Positions 1 to 6,026 are shown, numbered from the stretch's first letter. The stretch is DNA of 9,282 nt from CAZFAT01 sp964517075 (GCA_964517075.1 CAZFAT010000189.1:1-9282); one strand, 5' to 3'. Numbers and translations are program-made. The notes: generated by a model not told the origin, from the sequence alone.

Positions 1-249
1 GCCGGTCGTGACGTCGAACCCCAGGGGTTTCAGCCACGCGGCCAGCCTGGCGACCGTCTGCGTCTCCTGAAACGCGAGCTCGGGGCTGCGGTGGAGGTCG
101 ATGTAAAGGGCCTGGGCGTCCGGGTAGACCTTGTCAATCTCGGCCGGGCTGGGGGTGGTCCAGCGGGTCGCCGCCTGCTGGGCCGAGAGCGCGGCCGACG
201 CAACAACCAGGGCCACGGCGGCAGCCAGCGGACGCAGTCTGACGGGCAT
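1..249 (-). CDS. Exported M20-family amidohydrolase, N-terminal part only
   Basis: Read from the reverse complement: ATG at 249-247 and 83 codons open to the window edge, with the stop outside. Residues 1-23 form a signal peptide (basic MPVRLR, a hydrophobic Ala/Val/Leu core, likely cleavage after ALSA before QQ), so the enzyme is probably periplasmic. From about residue 48 the pattern YIDLHRSPELAFQETQT, followed by LAAWLKPLGFDV, is the usual start of M20D amidohydrolases (hippurate, N-acyl-amino-acid or aminobenzoyl-glutamate hydrolase type). These are metal-dependent enzymes that cleave an acyl or amide bond. The metal ligands lie further downstream and cannot be checked. An AGGA lies about ten bases before the ATG, a weak ribosome site. 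The gene is divergent from the cold-shock gene. Family call is good; substrate is unknown. Confidence 0.85.
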   Translation of the reverse strand, partial: MPVRLRPLAAAVALVVASAALSAQQAATRWTTPSPAEIDKVYPDAQALYIDLHRSPELAFQETQTVARLAAWLKPLGFDVTTG

Positions 250-429
250 CAGGCGACATCCTACACTCCGGTTCTGGCCGGAACCAGCGCCCGAGGTGCC
301 CCGGCCCGGGACCTGATACACTCATAGGTGGCTCGTGCCTCCACGACGGATGCAGGAGCCACGTCGATTGCCACGCCATCCAGCGCGCGCTCCGACCGTA
401 TGCTGTTCGGCTCAGGAGCTTCCGCCCCT

Positions 430-538
430 CCGAAACGCCTCTTCGGCCCGCACACAATGAGATGACGTGGCTACCAGGCCACGCCGCGTGCTTCGGCACG
501 CACGCCACTGGGCGACACAACCACGTGAGTTGACCCAG
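430..538 (+). promoter_or_regulatory. Hairpin-rich leader upstream of the cold-shock gene
   Basis: Three short hairpins follow one another: CCGAA/TTCGG (430-434 with 442-446), CGTGGC/GCCACG (466-471 with 478-483) and GCGTGC/GCACGC (486-491 with 496-501). The last closes a C(TTCG)G loop, the very stable UUCG tetraloop class. Next, CTGGG (508-512) can pair with CCCAG (534-538), which would cover the first two bases of the AGGAGG ribosome site. Cold-shock mRNAs in other bacteria often have long structured leaders that control translation with temperature, so a regulatory role is plausible. The transcription start is not known, so it is inference that these elements lie in the mRNA. Confidence 0.45.
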
Positions 539-542
539 GAGG
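537..542 (+). promoter_or_regulatory. Ribosome binding site of the cold-shock gene
   Basis: A perfect AGGAGG ends four bases before the ATG at 547. It fixes the start codon. Its first two bases fall in the possible CTGGG/CCCAG pairing, so access could depend on leader structure. Confidence 0.85.
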
Positions 543-546
543 TCAC

Positions 547-747
547 ATGCCAGCATCCAACGGAACCATCAAGCGGCTCGTGCACGAAAAGGGATTCGGG
601 TTCGTCGCCGACGAGAAGGGTCAGGAATACTTCTTCCACCAGTCCTCGTCCGACGCGTTCGACTCGCTCCACGAAGGCCAGCAGGTCACGTTCCAGACCG
701 GCCAGGGCCCGAAGGGCCCCCGCGCTGAGAACGTTCGCGCCGTCTAG
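547..747 (+). CDS. Cold-shock domain protein (CspA family)
   Basis: A complete 66-residue protein, the normal length for a single cold-shock domain. It should be a cytoplasmic five-stranded OB-fold protein that binds single-stranded RNA or DNA and acts as an RNA chaperone. The start MPASNGTIKRL matches strand 1 of the family. RNP1 is visible as KGFGFV (15-20), and RNP2 as YFFHQSS (28-34), where most family members have VFVHxS. The GQQVTFQ block (44-50) and the GPRAENV ending (57-63) are also typical. A perfect AGGAGG four bases upstream sets the start. The gene stands alone, divergent from the amidohydrolase and convergent with the zinc-ribbon gene. A hairpin-rich leader precedes it and a strong hairpin follows. 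Which csp paralogue it is cannot be told from sequence alone, so no symbol is given. Confidence 0.97.
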   Translation: MPASNGTIKRLVHEKGFGFVADEKGQEYFFHQSSSDAFDSLHEGQQVTFQTGQGPKGPRAENVRAV

Positions 748-786
748 CCGCCGCTTCGACCGACAGTCACTTCCGGCGCCGGCCAC

Positions 787-837
787 CCGCTCGTCCCCCC
801 GGGGACGAGCGGACCGGCGGTGGAAGGCCCACCTTCC
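787..837. terminator. Tandem hairpins in the convergent gap, probable bidirectional terminator
   Basis: A perfect 12-base inverted repeat lies at 787-798 and 801-812 (arms CCGCTCGTCCCC and GGGGACGAGCGG). The two-base centre means the RNA stem would open to about 10-11 pairs. A second perfect hairpin follows: GGAAGG (822-827), loop CCCA, CCTTCC (832-837). The first is 40 bases past the cold-shock stop. The second is 24 bases past the zinc-ribbon stop on the other strand. There is no T-tract on either side, so these are not classic intrinsic terminators. Their place between convergent genes still makes transcript ending or 3'-end protection the best explanation. Confidence 0.6.
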
Positions 838-860
838 CGCCGCAGCGGGTCGTCCGCACG

Positions 861-1232
861 TCAACTGGATCGGCGCGGAGCGCTCTCCAGCTCGGTGCCC
901 GCGCGCGCGTGCGCCGGCTGCTCCTTCGGCTGTTCGGCCGGATCGTCAAAGTCGAACAACGGCACATGATCGCTGGCGCGCGTGCGCGGCGGACCATGCC
1001 GGCGGGGCGAGTCGGGCTCCCCGAACCACGAGACGAGCACCCGCTTCAGCGCGTCGATCGGCCGGCGCGCCGCCTGCGCACGCCTGGACACCGGCCGACG
1101 CCACCGCCGCCGCTCTTCAGACGGCAGCCAGTTCGAGAGAAACGCGTAGCTCGAGGACGCACAGACGGGGCAGGTGTCGCCGGCGTGCAACTCTTCGCAG
1201 TCCAGACACAAACGGGCGACGCGCAGCTGCAT
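861..1232 (-). CDS. Small zinc-ribbon protein of unknown function
   Basis: A 123-residue protein starting at the ATG at 1232-1230. Near the N-terminus, CLDC (residues 9-12) and CPVC (21-24) make a Cx2C-x8-Cx2C pattern, as in zinc ribbons and rubredoxin-like knuckles. A compact, conserved-looking segment follows (YAFLSNWLPSEERRRWRRP). After that comes a basic Arg/Pro-rich middle and a low-complexity acidic-to-mixed tail (LFDFDDPAEQPKEQP). I see no signal peptide or membrane segment, so it is probably cytoplasmic. There is no clear ribosome site; a GCGCGC-AGA-GCGCGC hairpin lies just upstream at 1238-1252. The gene is convergent with the cold-shock gene and 185 bases downstream of the PLD gene on the same strand. 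The clustered Cys pairs argue for a real gene, but I do not recognise a named family. The basic residues could suit nucleic-acid binding, which is only a guess. Confidence 0.7.
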   Translation of the reverse strand: MQLRVARLCLDCEELHAGDTCPVCASSSYAFLSNWLPSEERRRWRRPVSRRAQAARRPIDALKRVLVSWFGEPDSPRRHGPPRTRASDHVPLFDFDDPAEQPKEQPAHARAGTELESAPRRSS

Positions 1233-1417
1233 GGTGAGCGCGCAGAGCGCGCCTTCTATTTATCGAGTGCGCGCGCCGCCGCAACAGCGACGAAATCTGT
1301 CGGTCGCGCACGGAACTGTGATTGAGGCGGGTGGCACCGGCGCGGCCGGACCGGTGGACGGACCGTATCCCTCTTCGTGCTAACCCTGACCGAAGGACGC
1401 CGGTCGCGCGGACACCC
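1233..1417. other. Intergenic stretch between PLD and zinc-ribbon genes, possible promoter
   Basis: No coding sequence is supported here. On the minus strand an AT-rich island reading GATAAATAG (1264-1256) stands out from very GC-rich surroundings. With TTGCGG (1284-1279) 16 bases before TAAATA (1262-1257) it makes a weak sigma-70-like candidate for the zinc-ribbon gene, about 25 bases before its ATG. The match to consensus is poor. The GCGCGC/GCGCGC hairpin (1238-1252) would then lie in the leader. CACCGG/CCGGTG (1335-1340 with 1351-1356) could form a loose hairpin after the PLD gene, without a T-tract. Confidence 0.3.
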
Positions 1418-2860
1418 TCAGGCCTGTTCCTCGAGAAAGGACGCGGCGAGTTCCATCGCGCGGCGGCGGATGCCCCGCCGCTCCCACGACGCCAGCGCGA
1501 TGCGGTCGCACCCGTCGAGGTCCCGCAGGAAGATGCGGTGCAGCGCGCGCGCCCACTCGCGGTCGTAGACGCAGACGTTGTTCTCCTCGTTGTGCGCGAA
1601 CGACCGGTTGTCGAAGTTCGTCGTACCGATGGTGCCCCACAGCTCGTCCACCACCATCGTCTTCTGGTGCAGCATCGTGCGATTGAACTCCAGGATCTCA
1701 ATGCCCGCCCGGAGGAGCGGCCCGATCAGTCGGGTGCTGTTATGGCGGGCCACCCAATTGTCGTTGTGGATGCCGGCTACCATGATGCGCACGTCCGCGC
1801 CGCGCCGCTTGGCGTCGACGAGCTGGGCGACGGCGGTCACGTCGGGTACGAAGTAAGGGTTCGCGATGAAGATGGATCGCCGCGCGCTGGCGATCGAGAG
1901 GTAGTGCATCGTGCGGACGGTGGACGCCCCCGCCTCCGGCGAGCTCATGATGGTCATGGCCGGCAGCGTGCCCGCCGGCCCGACCGGCGGATAGAACCGA
2001 TCGCCCGAAATCAGCTCGCGAGTCGTCTGCACCCAATTGTGAGCAAAGCCGGTCTGCAGCGGCACGACCGAGGGCCCCTCGAGGCGAACCTGGATGTCGC
2101 GCCATCGTCCGGGCCCCTCGGCATCGCCCAGCCAATGATCGGCGATGCCCGCTCCGCCCGTGAAACCGATGCGGCCGTCGATGATGAGCGACTTGCGGTG
2201 CGTGCGATGGTTGAACCGGCCGATCGAATACCAGCGCGCGGGGTTGTACCAGGCGAGTTGGCAGGGACCCGTCTCGAGCACCTCCAGAATCTCCGTGCCG
2301 ATGGTGGATGAGCCGACCGCGTCGAGCAGGATCTTGACGGCCACGCCGGCGCGCGCGCGCTCCGCCAGCGCCTGCGCGAACTCCATCCCGATGCGCCCGG
2401 CCCAGTAGATATAGGCCTCAATCGTGATGGACCCTTCAGCGTGGCGAATGGCGTCGAGCATCGCGGGATAGAACTCCCGGCCGTTGTTGAGGATGTCGAC
2501 GCGGTTGCCAGCCAGGAGCTCGACACCAGTCGTGCCGCTCATCGAGGGAATGAACAGCGGATCGTCGACGCCGAACGTGTGATCGAGGCCGTAGCAGGGC
2601 GCACGCTCCGCGGGTGTGATGACGAAGCAGATGAAGGCAAAGAGCCCGGTCCCGACCGCCCACCACCAGTGGTCCAGCACGGTGGCGACCATGGCGATGC
2701 CGGCCCAGAGCCACCAGGCGAGCAGCAGGCGGCGGACCTGCAACCAGAGCGCCGCCCGGCCTTTCGGTGTCTGATCCTTCGGATGCGGGGCGAGCTTCGT
2801 CCGCCAGCGACGTGGGACGCCGCGGCGAAACCGCATTCTTCGTCGAGCCGCGGTCGCCAT
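1418..2860 (-). CDS. Phospholipase D / cardiolipin synthase-like membrane protein
   Basis: A 480-residue protein with two PLD phosphodiesterase (HKD) motifs, the hallmark of bacterial cardiolipin synthases and related phosphatidyltransferases. HKD1 is HRKSLIIDGRIGFTGG (H221, K223, D228). HKD2 is LHQKTMVVDELWGTIGTTN (H398, K400, D405), followed by FDNRSF. After a basic start, two hydrophobic stretches (about 43-62 and 66-82) anchor it in the inner membrane. The soluble catalytic part begins near 115, where the VDILNNGREFYPAMLDAI and ITIEAYIYW segments are typical of the family. The likely role is joining or exchanging phosphatidyl groups between phospholipids. The position after HKD1 where many Cls proteins have GGxN is GGAG here. 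The ATG at 2860 directly follows GAGGG, too close for a good ribosome site, so the in-frame ATG at 2836 (M9) is a real alternative. Divergent from the outer-membrane gene. Which lipid it makes is not settled by sequence. Confidence 0.93.
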   Translation of the reverse strand: MATAARRRMRFRRGVPRRWRTKLAPHPKDQTPKGRAALWLQVRRLLLAWWLWAGIAMVATVLDHWWWAVGTGLFAFICFVITPAERAPCYGLDHTFGVDDPLFIPSMSGTTGVELLAGNRVDILNNGREFYPAMLDAIRHAEGSITIEAYIYWAGRIGMEFAQALAERARAGVAVKILLDAVGSSTIGTEILEVLETGPCQLAWYNPARWYSIGRFNHRTHRKSLIIDGRIGFTGGAGIADHWLGDAEGPGRWRDIQVRLEGPSVVPLQTGFAHNWVQTTRELISGDRFYPPVGPAGTLPAMTIMSSPEAGASTVRTMHYLSIASARRSIFIANPYFVPDVTAVAQLVDAKRRGADVRIMVAGIHNDNWVARHNSTRLIGPLLRAGIEILEFNRTMLHQKTMVVDELWGTIGTTNFDNRSFAHNEENNVCVYDREWARALHRIFLRDLDGCDRIALASWERRGIRRRAMELAASFLEEQA

Positions 2861-2920
2861 CCCTCGATATTACGGGACGGCTGCAAACTAAAACCGTCCG
2901 AAATCCGTCTAGTAGGGCGC
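2861..2920. promoter_or_regulatory. Short divergent promoter region with inverted repeat
   Basis: Only 60 bases separate the starts of two divergent genes. GGACGG (2875-2880) and CCGTCC (2894-2899) form an inverted repeat around a 13-base AT-richer centre (2881-2893), a spacing that suits a dimeric operator or a loose hairpin. On the minus strand TAATAT (2872-2867) resembles a -10 box for the PLD gene, but I see no good -35. If it is used, transcription would start near 2860, making the ATG at 2860 nearly leaderless or favouring the start at 2836. I find no clear promoter for the rightward gene. Confidence 0.4.
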
Positions 2921-4204
2921 GTGCGTCTCGCCGTCATCGCCCTGCTCGGATGGCTGTGCCTGTGGGTCACCGGCGCCATGACGCCGGCCTTCGGCCAGAC
3001 CGGGCCGCCCACGGCGCAGTCCGCCGCGCCCCCGCCCAAGGCGCGCGTCTTTCTTGACTGCCAGTTCGAGTGCGACACCGACTACATCCTCCAGAACGTC
3101 GAGTTCATCGACTACGTGCGCGATCGGGCGGTGGCCGATATCCATGTACTCGTCACGTCCGAGGCCACCGGCGGGGGCGGGCGCGCCTGGAAGCTCCAGT
3201 TCATTGGCCTGCAGGGATTCCAGGGGCGCGATGACACGCTGACCTTCGCCACCTCACAGACGGCGACCGGCGACGACCAGCGCAAGGAGTTCGTCCGGGT
3301 ATTCAAGCTGGGCCTGGTCGCCTACGCCCTGGACACGGCCGTGGCGCCCGCGCTCGACGTCAGCTGGAACAAGCCGGAGGGCAGCACGTCGACGCCGGGC
3401 ACCGACCCCTGGAACTACTGGGTGTTCCGCGTCGGCGGCGGCGGATTCTTCAATGGCGAAGAGACGAGTCAGAATCGTTCGCTTCGGTTCAACTTCTCCG
3501 GGAACCGCACCACGGAAGCATGGAAGGTCAATTTCTCGACCGGCGCCAATCGAAATCGAAACCGATTCCAGGTGGGCGACGGCGAGGAGATCACGACCGT
3601 CTCCGACAACTGGAACGGCCGGGCACAGGCCGTGAAGAGCGTCGGATCGCAGTGGGCGATCGGCGGCGAGGCGTCGATCACCCACTCCACCTTCTCCAAC
3701 AATGACCGCGCGATCACCGTGGCACCAGGGGTCGAATACGACTTCTTCCCCTACCGGGACTGGTCGCGAAAGAGCCTGACCGTGCGGTACACGGCCGGCG
3801 CCACCTGGTATGCGTACCGGAAGGTCACGATCTTCGACAAGCTCTCGGAGGTCGTGCCCCACCACGACGTGCACGCCTCGCTGGGACTCCGACAACCCTG
3901 GGGGTCGCTCGGCGTCTCAGCGCGGGTGCATGAGCACCTCAACCAGTTGAATCGCTATCGTGTGTCGGTCTTCGGCAATGCGGACGTGCGACTGTTCAAG
4001 GGTTTCTCGTTCGACTTTTTCGGCGAGTACACCCGGATCCGGGACCTCATCGGCCTGGAAAAGGGCGATGCGACCACCGAAGACGTCCTGCTCCGGATCC
4101 GGCAGTTCGCGACCGGCTACAGCTACTTCGTCAACTTCGGCATCTCGTACAGCTTCGGCTCCATCTTCAACAGCGTGGTCAATCCGAGGTTCGGCGGGAA
4201 TTAG
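2921..4204 (+). CDS. Exported probable outer-membrane beta-barrel protein, N-terminal domain unassigned
   Basis: The chosen GTG start at 2921 gives 427 residues with a clear signal peptide: MRLAVIALLGWLCLWVTGAM, then likely cleavage at AFG/Q (25/26). The frame stays open far upstream into the PLD gene, but that part is antisense and unlike a protein start. After a Pro/Ala-rich linker, residues 42-150 form a mixed alpha/beta domain beginning VFLDCQFECDTDYI, with C47 and C51. From about 165 to the end, alternating polar and aromatic strands (RSLRFNFSG, EAWKVNFSTG, KSLTVRYTAGATWYAYR, GFSFDFFGEYTRIRD, YFVNFGISYSFGS) look like an outer-membrane beta-barrel, loosely DUF481-like. It ends in NPRFGGN rather than the usual terminal aromatic residue. 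I recall similar proteins in Acidobacteriota-type genomes but no assigned function. It could be a surface or assembly protein; a transport role is not shown. Confidence 0.8.
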   Translation: MRLAVIALLGWLCLWVTGAMTPAFGQTGPPTAQSAAPPPKARVFLDCQFECDTDYILQNVEFIDYVRDRAVADIHVLVTSEATGGGGRAWKLQFIGLQGFQGRDDTLTFATSQTATGDDQRKEFVRVFKLGLVAYALDTAVAPALDVSWNKPEGSTSTPGTDPWNYWVFRVGGGGFFNGEETSQNRSLRFNFSGNRTTEAWKVNFSTGANRNRNRFQVGDGEEITTVSDNWNGRAQAVKSVGSQWAIGGEASITHSTFSNNDRAITVAPGVEYDFFPYRDWSRKSLTVRYTAGATWYAYRKVTIFDKLSEVVPHHDVHASLGLRQPWGSLGVSARVHEHLNQLNRYRVSVFGNADVRLFKGFSFDFFGEYTRIRDLIGLEKGDATTEDVLLRIRQFATGYSYFVNFGISYSFGSIFNSVVNPRFGGN

Positions 4205-4221
4205 CCTGCGGCTGACGCAGG
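4205..4221 (+). terminator. Hairpin directly after the outer-membrane protein gene
   Basis: CCTGCG (4205-4210) and CGCAGG (4216-4221) pair perfectly around a five-base loop, beginning at the base after the TAG stop. No T-tract follows, so it may stabilise the 3' end rather than terminate. The ThuA gene 106 bases on may still share the transcript. Confidence 0.4.
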
Positions 4222-4314
4222 TATCGGACGCCGCGCTTCAGGTTAGACTTGGCCCGAAATCCAGGACAGGAGCGGACCGTTGCAGGGACCGCGGCCGTGG
4301 CGGGGCCTCTCGCC

Positions 4315-4320
4315 AGGAGG
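4315..4320 (+). promoter_or_regulatory. Ribosome binding site of the ThuA gene
   Basis: A perfect AGGAGG lies six bases before the ATG at 4327. It decides in favour of that start over the upstream in-frame TTG at 4249 and the ATG at 4339. Confidence 0.85.
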
Positions 4321-4326
4321 GAAGAG

Positions 4327-5235
4327 ATGAGCGTTCGCATGTCGTTCGTCGCACTGCTGACGGTCTTCGTGAGCGTCGCGCTCGGCGCGCAGCAGACGCC
4401 CATCCCATCAGCCGCCCCGGTCGCGCCACCGCCCGGGTCGATGCGGCCCATGCACGTCTACATCCGCGCGGGTCTGAAGTCCCACGCCGAGGGCCAGCAC
4501 GACTACCCACAGCTGCTCGCCGACTGGAGCAAGCTCCTCACTGAGCGCGGCGCCATCGTGGATGGCGGCCTGCACTTCCCCACTGCCCAGGAACTGGCCG
4601 AGGTGGACGTCATCGTCATGTACAAGGGCGACGCCGGGTGGATGACGCAGAACGAGAAGGCGGTGCTCGAGGATTATCTGAAGCGCGGCGGCGGGCTCGT
4701 CGCCTTCCATGACACGATCTGCGGCGACGACCCCGCGTGGCAGTCCAAAGTCTTCGGCGGCGCCAAGCGGCACGGCGAGGTCAACTACTCCGCGGGCGTC
4801 ATCAAATACACGGTCGCCGATCCGAACGACCCGATCATGCGCGGCGTGAACGCGTTCGAGATCGACGACGAAGCATTCTTCCGGATGACGTGGGCGGAAA
4901 ATCCAGGCATCAAGGTGCTGGCGACCGCGCCGATGCCGTCGGGCGGCGAAGTCGTGCCGCAGATCTGGACCTACCAGCGCATGCTGCCGGGCGGCTATCC
5001 CTTCCGCACCTTCGTCTGGATGCAGGGCCACCTCTACGCGAACTTCGCGAATCCGACGGTGCTGCCGATGCTGCTACGCGGTGTCTCGTGGGCGGCGAAT
5101 TATCCCGTCGACGCGCTGGCGAATCCCGTCGCGCGCGGCGGCCGCGGCGCAGGCGGGGGTCGCGGTCGTGGGGCGGGCCGCGGTGGCGGCGAACAGGCCG
5201 CTCCAGGCGCGCCTCGCGGGCGCGGCGGAAACTAG
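4327..5235 (+). CDS. Secreted ThuA-domain protein with Arg-Gly-rich tail
   Basis: 302 residues. The start is set by AGGAGG six bases upstream and by a signal peptide (MSVRMSFVALLTVFVSVALG, cleavage near A21/Q22), so the protein is probably periplasmic. Residues 42-260 match the ThuA fold, which resembles class I glutamine amidotransferases: HVYIRAG, then VDVIVMYKGDAGWM (93-106), GGGLVAFHDT (121-130), a WQSKVFGGAKRHG segment, YTVADPNDPIMRGV, DDEAFFRM (180-187) and GHLYANFANP (234-243) before a WAANYP end. ThuA proteins are linked to trehalose or other sugar use, but the reaction is mostly unproven and I infer none here. Residues 270-302 are a low-complexity Gly/Arg tail with many RG and RGG units. 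The gene follows the outer-membrane gene by 122 bases on the same strand, and its stop shares CTAG with the convergent membrane-protein gene. Confidence 0.9.
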   Translation: MSVRMSFVALLTVFVSVALGAQQTPIPSAAPVAPPPGSMRPMHVYIRAGLKSHAEGQHDYPQLLADWSKLLTERGAIVDGGLHFPTAQELAEVDVIVMYKGDAGWMTQNEKAVLEDYLKRGGGLVAFHDTICGDDPAWQSKVFGGAKRHGEVNYSAGVIKYTVADPNDPIMRGVNAFEIDDEAFFRMTWAENPGIKVLATAPMPSGGEVVPQIWTYQRMLPGGYPFRTFVWMQGHLYANFANPTVLPMLLRGVSWAANYPVDALANPVARGGRGAGGGRGRGAGRGGGEQAAPGAPRGRGGN

Positions 5236-6026
5236 TGCGGCACGGGCGGGCGCCTCGGCGTCTGACTCGCCCACGTCTCCAGGAACCGGATCTCCGACGA
5301 GAGATCCAGCATCAACCAGATCAGGACGGCGCTCATCACCGCGAACGCCACCCAGGCGTACGTGCGCAGCCAAGCCGGCAGCCGTGGGGCCCTGGGCGCG
5401 AGAAGAGTGGCGATAGTCGCTCCGCTGAGCGCGGCGGAGAGCGCGAGACTGCCGAGCGCGCCGGCGATTAGCCGAGCCGACAGTACCTGGCTGAACGCCT
5501 TGAGGTCCGCGCCAGTTCGCAACCGACCGGAGTCGAGTGACCGCATCGGGGCGAGGGCGTTTTCCACGAGATAGCGCGGAAGGTCCGACGTGAGATGCAC
5601 GAGCAGCCCCGCGGGAAAAACGAGCAGCGGCAAGGCGACCAACATCCAGCCGTGCAGCCCGAGCCGCGGAGGCACAGGACCGGCATCACCTACGTCTCCG
5701 GGAGCGCGCGCCATCAGTTGCAGCACCGCCGCGCCCACGAGGACGAGGAGCGTCCCCGCGGCGGCGAGTCGCAAGCCACTCAGGAACCCACCGCAGACCT
5801 GAACGAGCACGGCTTCGGCGCCGCCCGTGCCCTGTCTCGAGATGTTCCGGAAGCTCTGCACAATCTCCGACGTCCCGGCCCAGGCCGCGGCCGTGAGGAT
5901 GAGGAGCGCAGCCGGAACGGCGGCCAGGACGTACAGCGACGACCCGCGGCCGTTCCGGCGCCGAATCACCAGCCAGCACGTGACAGTCACGCTCACGATG
6001 GCGGTGAGGACGACCGCGACGGTCAC
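5232..6026 (-). CDS. Six-helix membrane protein of unknown family, last gene of the cluster
   Basis: 264 residues from a GTG at 6026-6024. The start overlaps the M48 stop by four bases (GTGA) and has AGGAGG seven bases upstream, inside the M48 gene, so translational coupling is likely. Hydrophobic segments lie at about 2-20, 31-51, 82-104, 125-147, 184-209 and 221-242, giving a six-helix inner-membrane protein. A loop at 52-80 (TSEIVQSFRNISRQGTGG) and a longer loop at 148-182 (SDLPRYLVENALAPMRSLDS) carry most of the charged residues. It ends in a Pro/Arg-rich tail. I recognise no catalytic or binding motif and no named family. Its tight link to the DUF898 and M48 genes suggests a shared envelope function. 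A distant resemblance to MotA/ExbB-type helices around 75-105 is too weak to use. Confidence 0.75.
   Translation of the reverse strand: MTVAVVLTAIVSVTVTCWLVIRRRNGRGSSLYVLAAVPAALLILTAAAWAGTSEIVQSFRNISRQGTGGAEAVLVQVCGGFLSGLRLAAAGTLLVLVGAAVLQLMARAPGDVGDAGPVPPRLGLHGWMLVALPLLVFPAGLLVHLTSDLPRYLVENALAPMRSLDSGRLRTGADLKAFSQVLSARLIAGALGSLALSAALSGATIATLLAPRAPRLPAWLRTYAWVAFAVMSAVLIWLMLDLSSEIRFLETWASQTPRRPPVPH

Larger units (their letters stand above)
250..546. other. Divergent intergenic region between amidohydrolase and cold-shock genes
   Basis: This 297-base stretch has no convincing coding sequence; open frames crossing it on both strands lack any recognisable protein pattern. It must hold the promoters for the leftward amidohydrolase gene and probably the rightward cold-shock gene. 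The left part has a small hairpin, GGTTC (270-274) with GAACC (281-285), and a CCCGGG palindrome at 305-310. The right part holds the structured leader described separately. I found no -35/-10 pair with convincing match and spacing; TTGCCA at 368 and TATGCT at 399 are 25 bases apart, too far for a normal sigma-70 promoter. Confidence 0.6.

Noticed and set aside
368..404. TTGCCA and TATGCT as a promoter for the cold-shock gene
   Set aside because: The spacer is 25 bases, well outside the usual 16-18.
522..527. CACGTG palindrome near the cold-shock ribosome site
   Set aside because: A six-base palindrome is common by chance in GC-rich DNA and has no partner site or known bacterial meaning here.
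467..1237. Long plus-strand open frame covering the cold-shock gene and the zinc-ribbon gene
   Set aside because: Its translation is Arg/Ala/Pro-rich low complexity, and it runs over a clear cold-shock gene in another frame and the zinc-ribbon gene on the other strand. It is a high-GC shadow.
1341..1366. GGACCG direct repeat and GC-rich palindromes after the PLD gene
   Set aside because: They are short, imperfect as a hairpin and expected in sequence of this base composition.
1322..2311. Long plus-strand open frame opposite the PLD gene
   Set aside because: It is antisense to a clear two-HKD PLD protein and has no recognisable protein pattern.
2441..2920. Upstream extension of the outer-membrane protein frame
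   Set aside because: The extension overlaps the PLD gene antisense. The GTG at 2921 starts exactly at a good signal peptide.
5710..5810. MotA/TolQ/ExbB-like helices in the six-helix membrane protein
   Set aside because: Only general Gly/Ala/Leu helix composition is shared; the characteristic channel motif is not visible.
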